Source of the DNA: Pseudorasbora parva | Lineage: Eukaryota > Chordata > Actinopteri > Cypriniformes > Gobionidae | Direction: 5' to 3' | NCBI RefSeq assembly: GCF_024679245.1 | Contig: NC_090183.1 | Location: 23,053,855 to 23,117,854 of the forward strand | DNA length: 64,000 bases | In this document: positions 33,654 through 44,778 of the stretch, in pieces | How the letters are laid out: each line of letters begins with the position of its first letter | Numbering within the stretch: position 1 is the first letter of the stretch | Program-made: the position numbers and the translations under genes | The notes under the pieces: generated by a model | Database searches by the model: none | What the model was told of the DNA's origin: nothing | The model's input: only the letters and a program-made list of their open reading frames with translations

Positions 33654-36340
33654 AGGGGTATAATGTGTTTAGAACTGATCGTAAAAGTAAAGGGGGTGGG
33701 GTTGCAATATATATTAAATCAAACTATCATGCTACTGTTCTTAAATCAGTTTCTTTCCCAAAACAGTTTGAGTTTTTGGCTATTGATCTGGAATATGGAA
33801 AGGATTGTCATTTATGTATAGTTGGTTGTTATAGACCACCAGCAGCTAGCAGTGATGCTCTCACCTCATTGTCAGCTGCTTTAACCGACTTACTTTCTAA
33901 AGATCTTGTATTATTGGGTGATTTGAATTGGAATTGGTTAACATCAAACTCAGAACAGTTTAAAGCATATTGTGATTCTGTGAATTTTACTCAACTTATT
34001 GAATCACCTACACGACCAAATCATAAGAACCCAAGTAAGTCCACTTTAATAGATATCATATTAACAAATAAACCTCATAAATACACCTATACAGGGGTTT
34101 TTTCTGATGATGTCAGTGATCATTGTTCTATTGCCGTTATAAGGGATTGTAAAATTCCCAAAGTAAAACCTAGATTTATTACAAAAAGGAGCTTTAAACT
34201 TTTTGATACACAAGGGTTTCTGCATGAGTTGTTTTCATCTGATTGGGATAGATTGTTTTTAATACCTGATGTGAACATTGCATGGCAGTATTTTCACACT
34301 TTATTCTTGAAGATTGTGAATAAGCATGCACCAGTTAGGACATTCAGAGTAAAAGGCCATGATAACCCATGGTTCTCAAATGAACTATCTGAACTTCTTC
34401 ATGAAAGAAATTTGGCTTGGGCCATAGCGAGGAAATCGGATACGGAAAGAGATTGGGTAGCATTTAGAACATTGCGAAACAAATGTACAGCTTTAATACG
34501 TAGATCAAAATCTGAATATTATCTAAATGAAACCTCACAAAATTTAAATAATCCTATTAAATTTTGGAAAACCATCAAATCACTTTCTTCCTCTACGTTG
34601 TATAAGGATTTTCCTGATCAAATTTTAGTAAAAGATAGTCTGATTACTAATAAGACGGACATGGTAAATGTTTTTAATAAGCATTTTATTTCTTCAGGTT
34701 CAATATTTAATGAAAGTTATTTGAGTGATATACCAAATCCATCACCTCTACTGAGAGATGATAGTGCTATTTTTAGATTTTCTCCTATTTTAAGAAGTGA
34801 AGTTTTAAAGGCATTAAAAAACCTGGACATTAAGAAGTCTGCAGGGCCTGATGAAATTGAGCCATATTTTTTTAAAGTAGCTGCCGAGGTCATTGCTGGC
34901 CCATTAGCGTATATTTTTAATTTATCATTAGAACAGAATGTTGTTCCTGATGTTTGGAAATCTGCTTTGGTTGTACCCCTGCTTAAAGGTGGAGATTCGG
35001 GCAATTTAAATAATTATAGACCGATTTCCAAGCTATCAGTGATAGTCAAAATTTTAGAATCTATTGTCAGTGAACAGTTAAAGGAATTTTTGTCTAGAAA
35101 CAGCATTTTGTTCAGGTATCAGTCCGGTTTCAGAAAGAATCATAGTACGGTAACTGCCACAATGAAAGTTCTAAATGACATTACCTGTGCTCTAGATAAA
35201 GGAAGATCATGTGCTGCAATGTTTATTGATTTGGCAAAAGCTTTTGACACTGTCAATCATGGTATCCTTTTATCGCGTCTATATAGTATTGGTCTTTCAG
35301 AAACCGCATTGGCCTGGATTAGGAGCTACTTACAGAACAGGTGTCAAAGAGTGCAAATTAAGGGGTTTCTTTCTGATAAGCTCAGTATTGAATCTGGTGT
35401 GCCACAGGGGTCCATTCTGGGTCCCCTGTTATTTACATTATATATAAATAATCTTGGTGATAATTTGACAGATGCTAGTATTCATTTATATGCTGATGAC
35501 ACTATAATTTACTGTTTTGCATCCTCCATTGATAGCTGCATTTTAAAGCTGCAGGAAGCATTTGTAATACTTCAGCGTAACCTCATCTCTTTAAATCTAG
35601 TTCTGAATGATAAGAAAACAAAATATATTGTCTTCTCTAGGAAACGTAAGTGTGAATCTTCTATACCATCTCTTTACACTTTGCAGGGTATTTCTATAGA
35701 ACTAGTCTCCTCCTATAGATACCTAGGCTTTGTATTGGAAGAGGACTTATCATTTAAGTTACATATTAAACATTTGTTATCTAAGTTAAGGCTACAGCTG
35801 GGGTTTTACTTTCGGAATAGTGCATGTTTTTCACAGTCAGCTAGAAAAAAGCTGGTGGAAGCTACTTTCTTACCTGTCTTAGATTATGGAGACGTTTTTT
35901 ACAGAAATTCCACTAAGGCCCTTTTACAATCATTGGATTCCGTTTATCACTCTGCTTTAAGATTTATAACTCGGGCAAATCATTACACTCATCATTGTGC
36001 ACTGTATGAAATGGTGGGTTGGCCTTCACTTCATTTAAGAAGGAACAAGCACTGGCTTATATTTGTGTATAAGGCCATAGTTGGCCAGCTTCCTCTGTAT
36101 ATGAATAGTCTAATAACTGTCAATAGTAAAGGGCATAATCTGCGTTCAAGTAGATACATTCTTTTAAATGTCCCCTTAATGAAGACAGAGTTTGGAAAAA
36201 CTGCTTTTATTTATAGTGCATCAACTGCCTGGAATGAGATTCAAAGATCACTAAAACTTAGTGTATTTATTTCACTCAATGAGTTTAAGTTATATCTTAA
36301 TAGAACATTTCAAGCTTTCTGTACTTGGTCTTGTTCTTAA
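33650..36340 (+). CDS. LINE endonuclease-reverse transcriptase (ORF2 main part)
   Basis: 896 open codons. The N-terminal 180 residues complete the APE endonuclease (KGGGVAIYIKS, GCYRPPAA, VLLGDLNWNW with catalytic Asp/Asn, and SDHCSIAV with the His near the domain end). The RT has KSAGPDEIEPYFF, NNYRPISKLSVIVKILE, AAMFIDLAKAFDTVNH, SGVPQGSILGPLLF and the catalytic HLYADDTIIY near 35490. The C terminus has TAWNEIQRSLK. It nicks target DNA and reverse-transcribes element RNA at the nick. The frame is intact apart from the upstream shift, so this is a fairly young insertion. The apparent first codon is not a true start. Confidence 0.9.
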   Translation: MKGYNVFRTDRKSKGGGVAIYIKSNYHATVLKSVSFPKQFEFLAIDLEYGKDCHLCIVGCYRPPAASSDALTSLSAALTDLLSKDLVLLGDLNWNWLTSNSEQFKAYCDSVNFTQLIESPTRPNHKNPSKSTLIDIILTNKPHKYTYTGVFSDDVSDHCSIAVIRDCKIPKVKPRFITKRSFKLFDTQGFLHELFSSDWDRLFLIPDVNIAWQYFHTLFLKIVNKHAPVRTFRVKGHDNPWFSNELSELLHERNLAWAIARKSDTERDWVAFRTLRNKCTALIRRSKSEYYLNETSQNLNNPIKFWKTIKSLSSSTLYKDFPDQILVKDSLITNKTDMVNVFNKHFISSGSIFNESYLSDIPNPSPLLRDDSAIFRFSPILRSEVLKALKNLDIKKSAGPDEIEPYFFKVAAEVIAGPLAYIFNLSLEQNVVPDVWKSALVVPLLKGGDSGNLNNYRPISKLSVIVKILESIVSEQLKEFLSRNSILFRYQSGFRKNHSTVTATMKVLNDITCALDKGRSCAAMFIDLAKAFDTVNHGILLSRLYSIGLSETALAWIRSYLQNRCQRVQIKGFLSDKLSIESGVPQGSILGPLLFTLYINNLGDNLTDASIHLYADDTIIYCFASSIDSCILKLQEAFVILQRNLISLNLVLNDKKTKYIVFSRKRKCESSIPSLYTLQGISIELVSSYRYLGFVLEEDLSFKLHIKHLLSKLRLQLGFYFRNSACFSQSARKKLVEATFLPVLDYGDVFYRNSTKALLQSLDSVYHSALRFITRANHYTHHCALYEMVGWPSLHLRRNKHWLIFVYKAIVGQLPLYMNSLITVNSKGHNLRSSRYILLNVPLMKTEFGKTAFIYSASTAWNEIQRSLKLSVFISLNEFKLYLNRTFQAFCTWSCS

Positions 36341-36539
36341 TCATGTATTATTGCTGGAAATGTGTGTGTGGTCATTTTTTGTTTTATGTATTTAATTTTA
36401 CGATGTTGGTTTTATTTTGTTTGTTTTTTTGTGTGCTGCTACCTTGGCCAGGGCTCACTTGTAAATTTTATTCCCTGGTTAAATAAAGGTATAATAAAAA
36501 AAATTAAAAAAAATTAAAATTTGTCCTCTTCTACCGAGT

Positions 36540-37478
36540 AGCCTGTGCCCAAAGCCTTGCTATCTTCATCCTTCATCTGGTTTGGGAGTATGATTACTTG
36601 ACCTTGAGTTTGCACACCAGTCACTTGCCTCCCACTTTGACCTGACCGGACCCATGGCTTGAGTGCAAATCCACCAGCTGTCAGAATCTATTCCAGTCCA
36701 TTTACTATCTCATTCAGCTTCTCCTGGTCATTGTGGGATGTAAGGATGTCATCCACATAACTATACTCCTCAAGGACTCCTTGCGCTCCTCTCTCAAATG
36801 ACAAAACTTTGTTAGTCTTGCTGTCTCACACATGGCTAACTGTGCAATGCATCCAGCAGGCCGATCTCCGATGTTAACCCTTTTGACAGCGTTCTCTTTT
36901 ATTTCGTCTTCTTGAGTATCTCTCCAAAGGAACCTGTGAAGATGTACTTCATGCTCCTCCAGCCACACGGAGTTATACATCTTCTTAATGTCCCCAAGAG
37001 CAGCAAATACTCCTTTCCTGAATCTAAGCACGACAGCTCTGATGGGGTTTAGTACATCGGGTCCCTTTAACAGAAGGTCATTCATGCTTAATCCCTTGAA
37101 TTTCTGGCTACTGTTCCAGACAAGCCGCACAGGAGTAGTAGTTGAGTGGGGATTTGGTGCCACCAAGTGGCTGACATACCAAATTGGGCGCTTCCAATTA
37201 TCAATTACTTCCTTGGTGAGTTTTGTCGCTGCCTTTCTATCCACCATGTCATGGACTTGAGCTGCATAAATGCCTTGCCACTCAGGCACCCTCATGAGTT
37301 GTTTCTCTGTTCTAAGGAAAACACTTTCCACTCCATTTCTGTTGTATGGGAGGGTAGATGGATCCTGAATCCATGGATACTTTGTATCCCAGTGTGGAGA
37401 CTTTATGTGGGAATCCCACTCAACATAGGTAAGACCTTCTCTTATGATTTCAAGTTCTTTTTCTTCCACAAGGGTCAT
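36540..37478 (-). pseudogene. BEL reverse transcriptase, 5' part
   Basis: Minus-strand frame 37478-36714 with the BEL RT motifs WYVSHLVAPNPHS, PVRLVWNSSQKFKGLSMND, FAALGDIKKMYNSVWL (first catalytic Asp) and HRFLWRD. The YVDD-type segment follows in a shifted frame: on the minus strand the stretch around 36760-36740 reads YVDDILTS. The domain is cut from its C terminus by the LINE at 33164-36515. It would copy element RNA into DNA in an intact BEL. Confidence 0.85.
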
Positions 37479-37569
37479 TTCCTTCCCCCCAGGTTGACAA
37501 TTACCACAGTGACACCCACCACACTTTGGCTCACAGGCTGCTTCTCAAGGATTTCCTTATACCTGACTG

Positions 37570-40286
37570 CAGCTCTGCCGTGCAAAGGCAAAAGGCCGTA
37601 ACTTCGTTTTTGGTCGAAAATGAGTTATTGACATTTTTGGGACATTCAAGACCTCCTTTATCATGTGGATAAATATCGTTAGTCAATTATGTTGTTTTTT
37701 CGAGAAAATTATGGATTGTCTTAACAGTAACTTCCAAAAGCCCAGGAGAAACCAAGGCAGAACACCGTAACAGCAGTTACCGCTCTTTGCCTTTGTTTTA
37801 GAACGCTCAAACTGAGTTATGGTACTCTGACTTTGTTTAGTCATGCGTCTAAATTAAGTTACGGTACCGACATGCAGTTATCGTGTCCCGCCTTTGTTTA
37901 ACTGTCTATTAAAGTTTGCCGCGTTTCAGTTACAGTGTAGCCTGTGTACTGTCATACATGTTTTCATAATGCAGAATATTCACTCAGCGCGCCTGTCAGG
38001 CAGTTTGGGGCTGCCCACTGCACGAGTGTGTGTAGGCTACTCGAATGCAGGGACAGCGTGCGATCACTCATACAATCAGCAGTAACAGTTCGCAATTATA
38101 TCCATATATCCTACCTTTTCTTGTAAACCCGATAAAATCCATGGCAATGAAACGTCATCGGAGATGTTTAATCCACAAGCATTCTGAGAATTATTCCTAC
38201 TTGTCGTTCACATCAATCTAAAAGTTGTCCTTTTAGGCTAGGCGATTTTCATTCAAAGATGTAAAAGTATAAGCTATGTAGCCTATCTTTTTTTACTAGA
38301 TAAAAACATTAAAAACATATTGCAATAAATAATTACTCTGTTTAGCCTATGAATGGGCAATCCGATCCAGTCAGTGCTGTCATTAGAGCGTGATAGCCAA
38401 ACTTAACCCTTGATTAACCAGCGGCACTATTTGCTATTTATCTTATTCCAATCCCATGCATTTTTACAAGATTTTTTATTTGTTCTATTTTTTATATCTT
38501 TGCATTATATATGCAAATGTTTACTCATTAGAAATAATCTTATCTTGTTCATATAATTCAGTGTCACCTATCAACCTGTAAGTTTTGCTGCACACCAATG
38601 AAGATATTCTTTACTAGAGGTATTGTGTCCTTAATAATAAGAAGATGGCTATAATTAATTGTAAATCATCCAAAATAAATGCCATGATCATTAGATTTTA
38701 TAAAGGTGTTACTATATTGATTTTGCAAATGGTGATCAGCAACCAAATATTGATAATATGGAAGTTACTGCCTTTTGCCTTGGCATGACTCCACATTTTT
38801 TGCAGACAATACAAAGGCAGAGTGCCGTAACTTCAAAATAGGGGTCAAAAGTCAAGTTTGAGTAAAAAAAAAGTCTATGTAGATAATTGTCATTACTAAA
38901 ACATCTAAATGCCAGATTTCCAGTGTCCTACCTATAACTAATTTGTCTGGACAACAAAAAATCTTTAAAGCTACACTGTGTAACTTTTTTTGTTTATTCT
39001 TAGCTAAAATCACTTAGTTCTTTCAAAAATATATGTGCTCATTAAGGTATATTTACTTCTTTCAAGTAATAATGCATTCTCGTAATTTTATAATATACCA
39101 TTGAAAATACATACGTGTTGAGGGTTCGGATGGCGGTCGCCATGTTGCTCCTCCATCTTGAAAGTACATTTGCCAAAGAGGGACATACCCGTAAATTCAA
39201 GCTTCGCTTTTCGCGTTTTAACACTCGATGGCACTGTGTCGAATGTGAAGAGGGGGATTACTTGAGGCTGCTATATGATGATGGAGGATCACTCTTAAGC
39301 CCCTTTCACAATGCACGTCGGACCCGCAATATTCCCGGAACATTGCCGGGTCGCCTTCTGTGTGAAAGCAACCAAGTCCCGGAATTGATTACCGAATTCG
39401 ACCCGGGTCGGGGACCTAGTAACATTGCGGGATATGTATCACAGAGTCGCCAAGGAAGCGGAAAAAAGAATTAAGACGGCAACGCCACAGGCAAATCAAC
39501 AAGACAAAATATTGGAGTGGCCTTTCCAAGATGGAAAGAGCTCATGAGGAGCAACGATTTTAAAAAGAACGCCGACGTTGCCTGCTTTCTTCTCGACAGG
39601 TAATATTAATTCAGCCTATTTGTGTATATTGGAAGTTTTATTGTTGCTTGGCTAATAATATCATGGTGTGCTGTGCATAACACTAGAACGACGTCTAGGA
39701 TAGTTTTCCTCGCGTCAATGATGAAAAAGTATTGTTTACCTTATAACATAAATCCGTGTTCTATGGCGGATAACATGAGATTAATATTTTAATTGCATTA
39801 TAATTTGTTTGCCTTACGCTAGTGGTGTTGTACAATATACAGAATAACGATAGCACTGATAAAAGTTACTTTACTAAGAGCTTGCATTCGTCTGGGAACC
39901 TGATAGCTGATGTTAACAATGAACTGGTTAAAAATAACGAAAACGTAAAACTATTATTCATTTTACATAGATTAATTTGATCATAGATCATTTGGTAAAT
40001 TAAATAACTGCAAATTATAATAGTTTTCAAAAATTACCTCATCACTTGAGCTGAAGCAACACTCACCGAAGAGGTCGAACTGGAAGCCATGACTAAATCG
40101 GCCACCGTAGGAGTTGAAACGAAATCGAAATTGAGAGGAGCAGAAACTATTATTCATTGGATGGTCATATACCTTTACACCACTAGATGGGGGAAAATAT
40201 CACACAGTGTAGCTGTAGCTAAAGTCATTTTTCTCAGTTCCACACTCCAGTGAGTTAAGGTCTTTTGCCTTTGTAGGGCAGAGCTG
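37570..40286. mobile_element. DNA transposon of unassigned family in BEL
   Basis: Imperfect terminal inverted repeats of about 34 bp: CAGCTCTGCCGTGCAAAGGC at 37570 and the complement of CCTTTGTAGGGCAGAGCTG at 40286. Both continue as AAAAG(G/A)CC(G/T)TAACT. Sub-terminal motifs (GGCAGA..CCGTAAC) recur at 37757 and 38815. No transposase was recognised, so it is non-autonomous. No clear target duplication was found. It separates BEL RT from BEL gag. Confidence 0.65.
38966..40215. mobile_element. Nested MITE-like element with ACACTGTGT ends
   Basis: Left end GCTACACTGTGTAAC (about 38969) and right end TCACACAGTGTAGC (about 40205) are inverted repeats. The interior includes GGATGGCGGTCGCCATGTTG and a GC-rich part around 39300-39430. 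It lies inside the 37570-40286 transposon. Frames inside have no recognised domain. Confidence 0.55.
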
Positions 40287-40522
40287 TCCTCATGGATCGG
40301 GCAAAATGCATCTTAGACTCATATGCTGCCATGTTTACCATCTCCAACAGCTCTGGGTGTGCTCCAGCCACTGTTTTTCCCAACGGGCTGTCCCACAGGA
40401 CAAGATCCCCCACAATTCAATCTTTGTGGCGCAAGTCTCCCCTCTCGATGGCTGATAAGGAGCTCAATTTTCTCTGGTCTTTTCAATTCTTCAAGATCCG
40501 CCTCAGGGAAGAATTTCTTAAG

Positions 40523-42181
40523 TTACTCTCGTGTTACACTCTTGTGAACTTTGGCAATTTCCTCCAACCCATAGCAGATCAACTGGTGAGCCTTCTCTGT
40601 CCCTTTGGAACATTTAACTCTAATCCTGAGTAGGTATCTTTTTGTGCTCACTCTAATGGCCATCTTTCCAACTCCATGAACAACCAAGGTAATTTTCTCA
40701 CCTCTCAGCTTGAGTCTATCAGCATCTTCATGGGTAATATAATTAGTGTTTGAGGCCAGTTCTATCAGAGTGCCGATTTTCTGTCCCGCATTTGTGATTA
40801 CCTCCATCAGCATCATGATAACAGGAAGCTCTTGCTGCCCACTTCCTTCCAACAATCCCATCTGATCGTTCTCAGAGCAGTTTACCATTTTAACTTTGTT
40901 GGTGAATGCCTTTTTGCACCTTTCCGCAAGTTCTGGTGAGAGCTCAGCCAAGACTTCCTCCTGTTCATCTGTCAATCTGCTTCCTTTCTTACTACCCTTT
41001 CCTTCACTCACATTCTTGAGTTGCCCTTTTGGACAAAGGAAGTAACGGTGGTCTTCCTCATGACATCCCAAACACTTTTTACATGCTCCCAGTTTTTTAA
41101 TGATATACTTCTTCTCTGCTAGTTTTAGTTCTTTAAACTTTCTGCAGAAGAAAATCTTGTCTCTATGTTTCTCGGCTCCACACAAGATGCATCTGCTTTC
41201 TGTAGAAATTGTCTTTGTCGTTCTGGTAAAAGCATAGCTTCTCTCAGATTTCCTTTCTGTTTTTTCTGGTCTCTCTGAGATTTTGAGCTGTTCAAGTTTC
41301 TCCAGAATTTCTTCTCCTTTCTTTAGGAACTTTAACAGTGCATCAAAATGGTTTTCTGGTGTGATGCCATTTGCAGGATCTGTCATATAGACTAGCCAGT
41401 CTCTTTTCACAAATTCAGGCAACTTGCTCTCAATGGACTTTACGACAAGTGGATTCTTTATCGCACCTATATTTCCCAGATCAGTGAGGTCTGCCAGGGC
41501 TTTTGCCACCATTTGGATTAATTCTATAATCCTTCTTGTCTGATTTCCTCTCACAGCAGGGATCCTCTCCAAATCTTCAACAATTTCCATGGCGATTGTG
41601 ATTTTATTTCCATACCGGTTTTCCAACACCCTGAACACATCATCAGCAGTGTTATGAGAAGACAATCTGAGCTCTTTGGCCATCTTCTCATCAACGCTGT
41701 CCACAAGCTGGAACTTTTTAACCTCAGCTGACCCGGTGGGCTCCCCCTGTCTCTGGAGATTTTCCCAGTCCCTTTTCCAGCGGTAGAAATCCCTCTTATT
41801 ACCATTAAACTTGGGTAAGCTTGTTGGTTTGATTCTCACTACTGGTATCATCTGAGCTGATGCCGTCACATCCAGCTTTTCCCTCACATTGGTTTCTGAA
41901 ACTCGAGCATCCTCAGCAGCCCTTCGAGCCCACACAAACTCAGCTTTTCTTGCTTCAAGCTCATTGCTAAACTCTTTCAGCTTCTGTACACAAATCTCTA
42001 GGTGCTCTCTTTCAGTTGTTGGGGTCCATCTCTCCCAACTTAATAAAGCTCCAGTTGCCTCTTTCACCAGTCTCATCAAGAGCTCCAGTTGCACTTCATA
42101 GCTTTCGTAGCCGACGCCATCGACAGGTATGGTGACTGCACGTTCACAGGCTTTCTCTGCTTCAGAGACAGCAGCTGACAC
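40523..42181 (-). pseudogene. BEL Gag-protease polyprotein, central and 3' part
   Basis: The 552-codon frame has the DUF1759-like Gag core (LPKFNGNKRDFYRWKRDWEN, DDVFRVLENRYGNKI), two zinc knuckles (CILCGAEKH...C and CLGCHEEDH...C, about 41190-41040), then the protease region (GQKIGTLIELASNTNYITHE near 40770). The protease active-site box lacks the usual D-S/T-G. It encodes the capsid/nucleocapsid and the enzyme maturing it. The frame's first codon is not ATG: it continues upstream through two stops into the 42362-42568 segment. The downstream junction to RT is interrupted by the DNA transposon at 37570-40286. Confidence 0.87.
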
Positions 42182-42184
42182 CTC

Positions 42185-42568
42185 ATTCTCTCCATATCAT
42201 TTCCAGAGGTTGTCTTGCACTAACTCATTAACTTCCTCAAACCTTGCGTCACAGTCCTCCATAGTTTTCCTATAGTCAGCTTCCTGCTGTGCGGAAAGTA
42301 ATACCTCTGCACCATCTTCTTGGTTAGCTTCAATCTCTGCCAGTAATCCAGCCTTATGATCCTAATTTGTTTCAAACACATTTCTTGCTTCAAAAGAGAA
42401 CTTTTTAAATTCTTCTTTGAGCTCTGATTCTAACAGTCTATGCGCTTCTCTACAGATGAGGTTTGCTTGTTTGGTGAAGCTGCTTTTTGGAGAGGTTCTA
42501 TCCCTTTTCAGTTGATCGACTATTTTCCCTAGTGCTTCCTCAGCCATTTTGGTTTGTATGTTATTCAC
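42185..42568 (-). pseudogene. BEL Gag N terminus with in-frame stops
   Basis: Same frame as the gag at 40523-42181. It has the helical segments AEEALGKIVDQLKRDR and EAHRLLESELKEEFKKF, then a stop at 42362, then GLLAEIEANQEDGAEVLLSA, then a second stop near 42200. Two stops in one frame without frameshift indicate point-mutation decay. The initiator ATG is at 42568 or 42547, close to the LTR. Confidence 0.8.
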
Positions 42569-43233
42569 TTAATTCTTTGTGTCAGCAGCACTTATTCTGG
42601 ACTTTACTGAGCCATTGATCTCTTCATCCACGCTGCTACACGTGGTTATCAACTGTCGAGTTATCTGGGAATATTACATCAGTGTTTGCTTCTAACTCGA
42701 CAAAAGCATCAGCCAATCACAGGGGACACAGGGAACAACTCCAAATCACTTTTCAGCTCTTGTATTTGGTAATTTTGTCAGGTCAGACAGTAATTTTACA
42801 ATTTGGCTCAATGATTCGATAAGGTTGATAACCTTAAAGAAAAAAAACAAAAACAAAGAAAAGAATACATAATTACTTAAGATTATATTCTTAAATGTGA
42901 ACAAATGCAATGCAAATACAGACTTTCCCACATACAACTGTCTGTAAATGTGTTAATTTACATGTTTGAGCTTACTTTCATATTTATTAAACATAACATT
43001 ATCATTCTACATGAACTATTTAAGTAAACCAGTGGTATAGGTCACTATTTTAGATTTTCTGAATACACAAGGTTGCATTTTTTATAAACACATAATAAAC
43101 TGTGCATTACGCACTTAAATAATAACCACAGCATCAAATAACTAACTAATCTTCTCTATATTGTGCATTATAATAGTCAAATAGCAGAGATTAAAGTGAC
43201 AATCAGTCCTTCAAATAATCAAAGATAGATATT

Positions 43234-43234
<1 letters not shown>

Positions 43235-43293
<59 letters not shown>
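43235..43293. repeat. (TAA)n microsatellite
   Basis: About 19 TAA units forming the tail of the SINE-like insert. Confidence 0.95.
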
Positions 43294-43436
43294 GATTTTA
43301 TTTATAATGCACTTTTCATTCTGAAGAATCTCAAAGTGCAACAAAGGGAACAAATAACAACAACAACAAAATTAATAACAAGTAAAATATTAAATAATAC
43401 AAAAAAAAAAATAATAATAATAATCAACCAACACAG

Positions 43437-43640
43437 ACAACTGAACAGAAACAGAGCTGATGGTAAACAGAAACAGAGCTGATGGTGAAAAGAAACAGAG
43501 CTGGTAGTGAACAGAAAACAGAGCTGATGGTGAACAGAAACAGAGCTGGTGGTGAACAGAAAACAGAGCTGATGGTGAACAGAGCTGATGGTGAACAGAA
43601 ACGGAGCTGATGGTAAACAGAAACAGAGCTGCTGGTGGAA
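43437..43640. repeat. Minisatellite, about 22-29 bp units
   Basis: Around eight copies of ACAGAGCTG(A/G)TGGTGAACAG with AAA or A spacers, inside the SINE-like insert. The copy at 60050-60540 lacks this part. Confidence 0.9.
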
Positions 43641-44682
43641 GTCAAGCTCCAGTACACTGTGGTCCACTCCATGTATTACATTTCTTCCAGTGCTAGAGGC
43701 AGTGTCCTGATGACGTCGTCGAGGGATGACTGGTGAAGACCAGATGATGGGTCTTCATGACGATTCAGACGATGGGGATCGCCGCAGCACCACGCCGGAG
43801 GCAAACAAAGTTTATCGGGCACTTCTGTGGACACACCGGGGTCGGCGCAGAAGTCCAAGCCGTTCCACGGCCACAATCGAGAAGCGGAACATCCCAACAT
43901 CACCCCAGATGCCGATGACGCTAACCCGGTGCAAACTTCAGCCACCATGCAGGTCAAGCCCGAGGGAGACCACTGAGACCACCAGTGAGCAGCCGACACC
44001 CAGAAGAGAGAGCAGTCGCAGCGAGCAACATGAAATGTCCGTCAAACCAGAACCAACCACAACTATTCAAACATAAACATCAGAGAAGTGGTGGAAAACA
44101 GCGCATGGCGAACAATGTCCTCTCAGTGGCTGCCAGCAATCAGCAACAGTCCCAATTGTAGCTCTGACTGTTAGACTAGTCACAACATAAGAAAATAAAA
44201 TAAAATCTAAATCTAACTGTACAGTTAAGATGATTTGTGGGTGGAGAAACGGCGAACAGGCAACGCCAGCGTCCTCTCCCCCACGTTGCCTAGCAACATT
44301 CATACCAACTTCATACCATCAGTGTCCCTGAGATGACCGATATCTGATGCGTTTCATGTCTTGTATTACTCACGGCAGTCTTTTAAATGTTCTGCATTCA
44401 TCAATTTTCATGTAGAAGTTGCATGTGCCTTTAATCCGCGTCGTTAGATCACTGCGGCGATCGCATTTTCTGCTTTCTCTGCACTCTAATTCTGCGTGCG
44501 CGCGTGCATGCATCTGCCATGTGAGTTTCACTTTCTTCCACCTTCACTCGTCATTATCCGCCGCTCGTCATCACTTTCCGCTACTCCGTCAGTAGATTTG
44601 AATTTAGCTCCTCCGTTTTGCTGATTTACTTTGACAGTGCAGAAATATCAGACACAAATCTGTATTTTAGCTTCACACTTAC

Positions 44683-44778
44683 AACCCGTGCCCCTTTGTC
44701 AGAACCATTTAGACCGTGGGTATAATTAGAACGGGGGATATTCCCACCGGGACGGTGAGCTTCTAAAGCTAGGGTGGA
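44683..44778 (+). other. Gypsy 3' internal end with polypurine tract
   Basis: The gypsy internal sequence resumes after the BEL target duplication. AGGGTGGA precedes TGTGACCGGAT of the 3' LTR and may be the polypurine tract. Confidence 0.6.

Larger units (their letters stand above)
33164..36515 (+). mobile_element. Non-LTR retrotransposon (APE-type LINE) in BEL pol
   Basis: Inserted on the opposite strand to BEL between its RT halves. It has endonuclease and RT in order, and a 3' end with GCTGCTACCTTGGCCAGGGC and CCTGGTTAAATAAAGG before an A-rich tail (36490-36515). That 3' box is a very common fish LINE tail. The clade (CR1/L2/I-like) could not be fixed by eye. Confidence 0.85.
43235..44310 (-). 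mobile_element. SINE-like retroposon with (TTA)n tail in BEL LTR
   Basis: Relative to the other LTR this is an insertion. Read on the minus strand it starts GTTGCTAGGCAACGTGGGGG and ends TAAATAAAATCTATTATTAT. The same unit occurs in plus orientation at 60050-60540. It also contains GCAGTGTCCTGATGACGTCG, shared with 50015-50035. The tail lies against a (TAA)n array. Coding frames through it have no recognised domain. Confidence 0.75.
25586..44677 (-). mobile_element. BEL/Pao retrotransposon with nested inserts
   Basis: Terminal bases on the plus strand are TGTCGAG...GCTTCACA at both LTRs. CTTAC is duplicated at 25581-25585 and 44678-44682. On the minus strand the order is LTR, gag-protease, RT, RNase H, linker, integrase, DUF5641-like domain, LTR, which is BEL/Pao. 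It inserted into the 3' internal region of the gypsy element. Inserts inside it are a hAT palindrome (25787-29701), a LINE (33164-36515), a DNA transposon (37570-40286) and a SINE-like unit (43235-44310). Confidence 0.92.
42654..44677 (-). repeat. BEL 5' LTR, with SINE-like insert
   Basis: About 950 bp of LTR interrupted at 43235-44310. It matches 25586-30453 on both sides and shows the unoccupied target of the hAT palindrome near 42835-42850. Confidence 0.92.

Noticed and set aside
39115..39474. 119-codon frame at 39115-39474
   Set aside because: Lies inside a MITE-like element with inverted ACACTGTGT ends. No recognised domain.
43302..43672. Phe/Ser/Val-rich membrane-like protein on the minus strand
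   Set aside because: Translation of a minisatellite inside a SINE-like insert.
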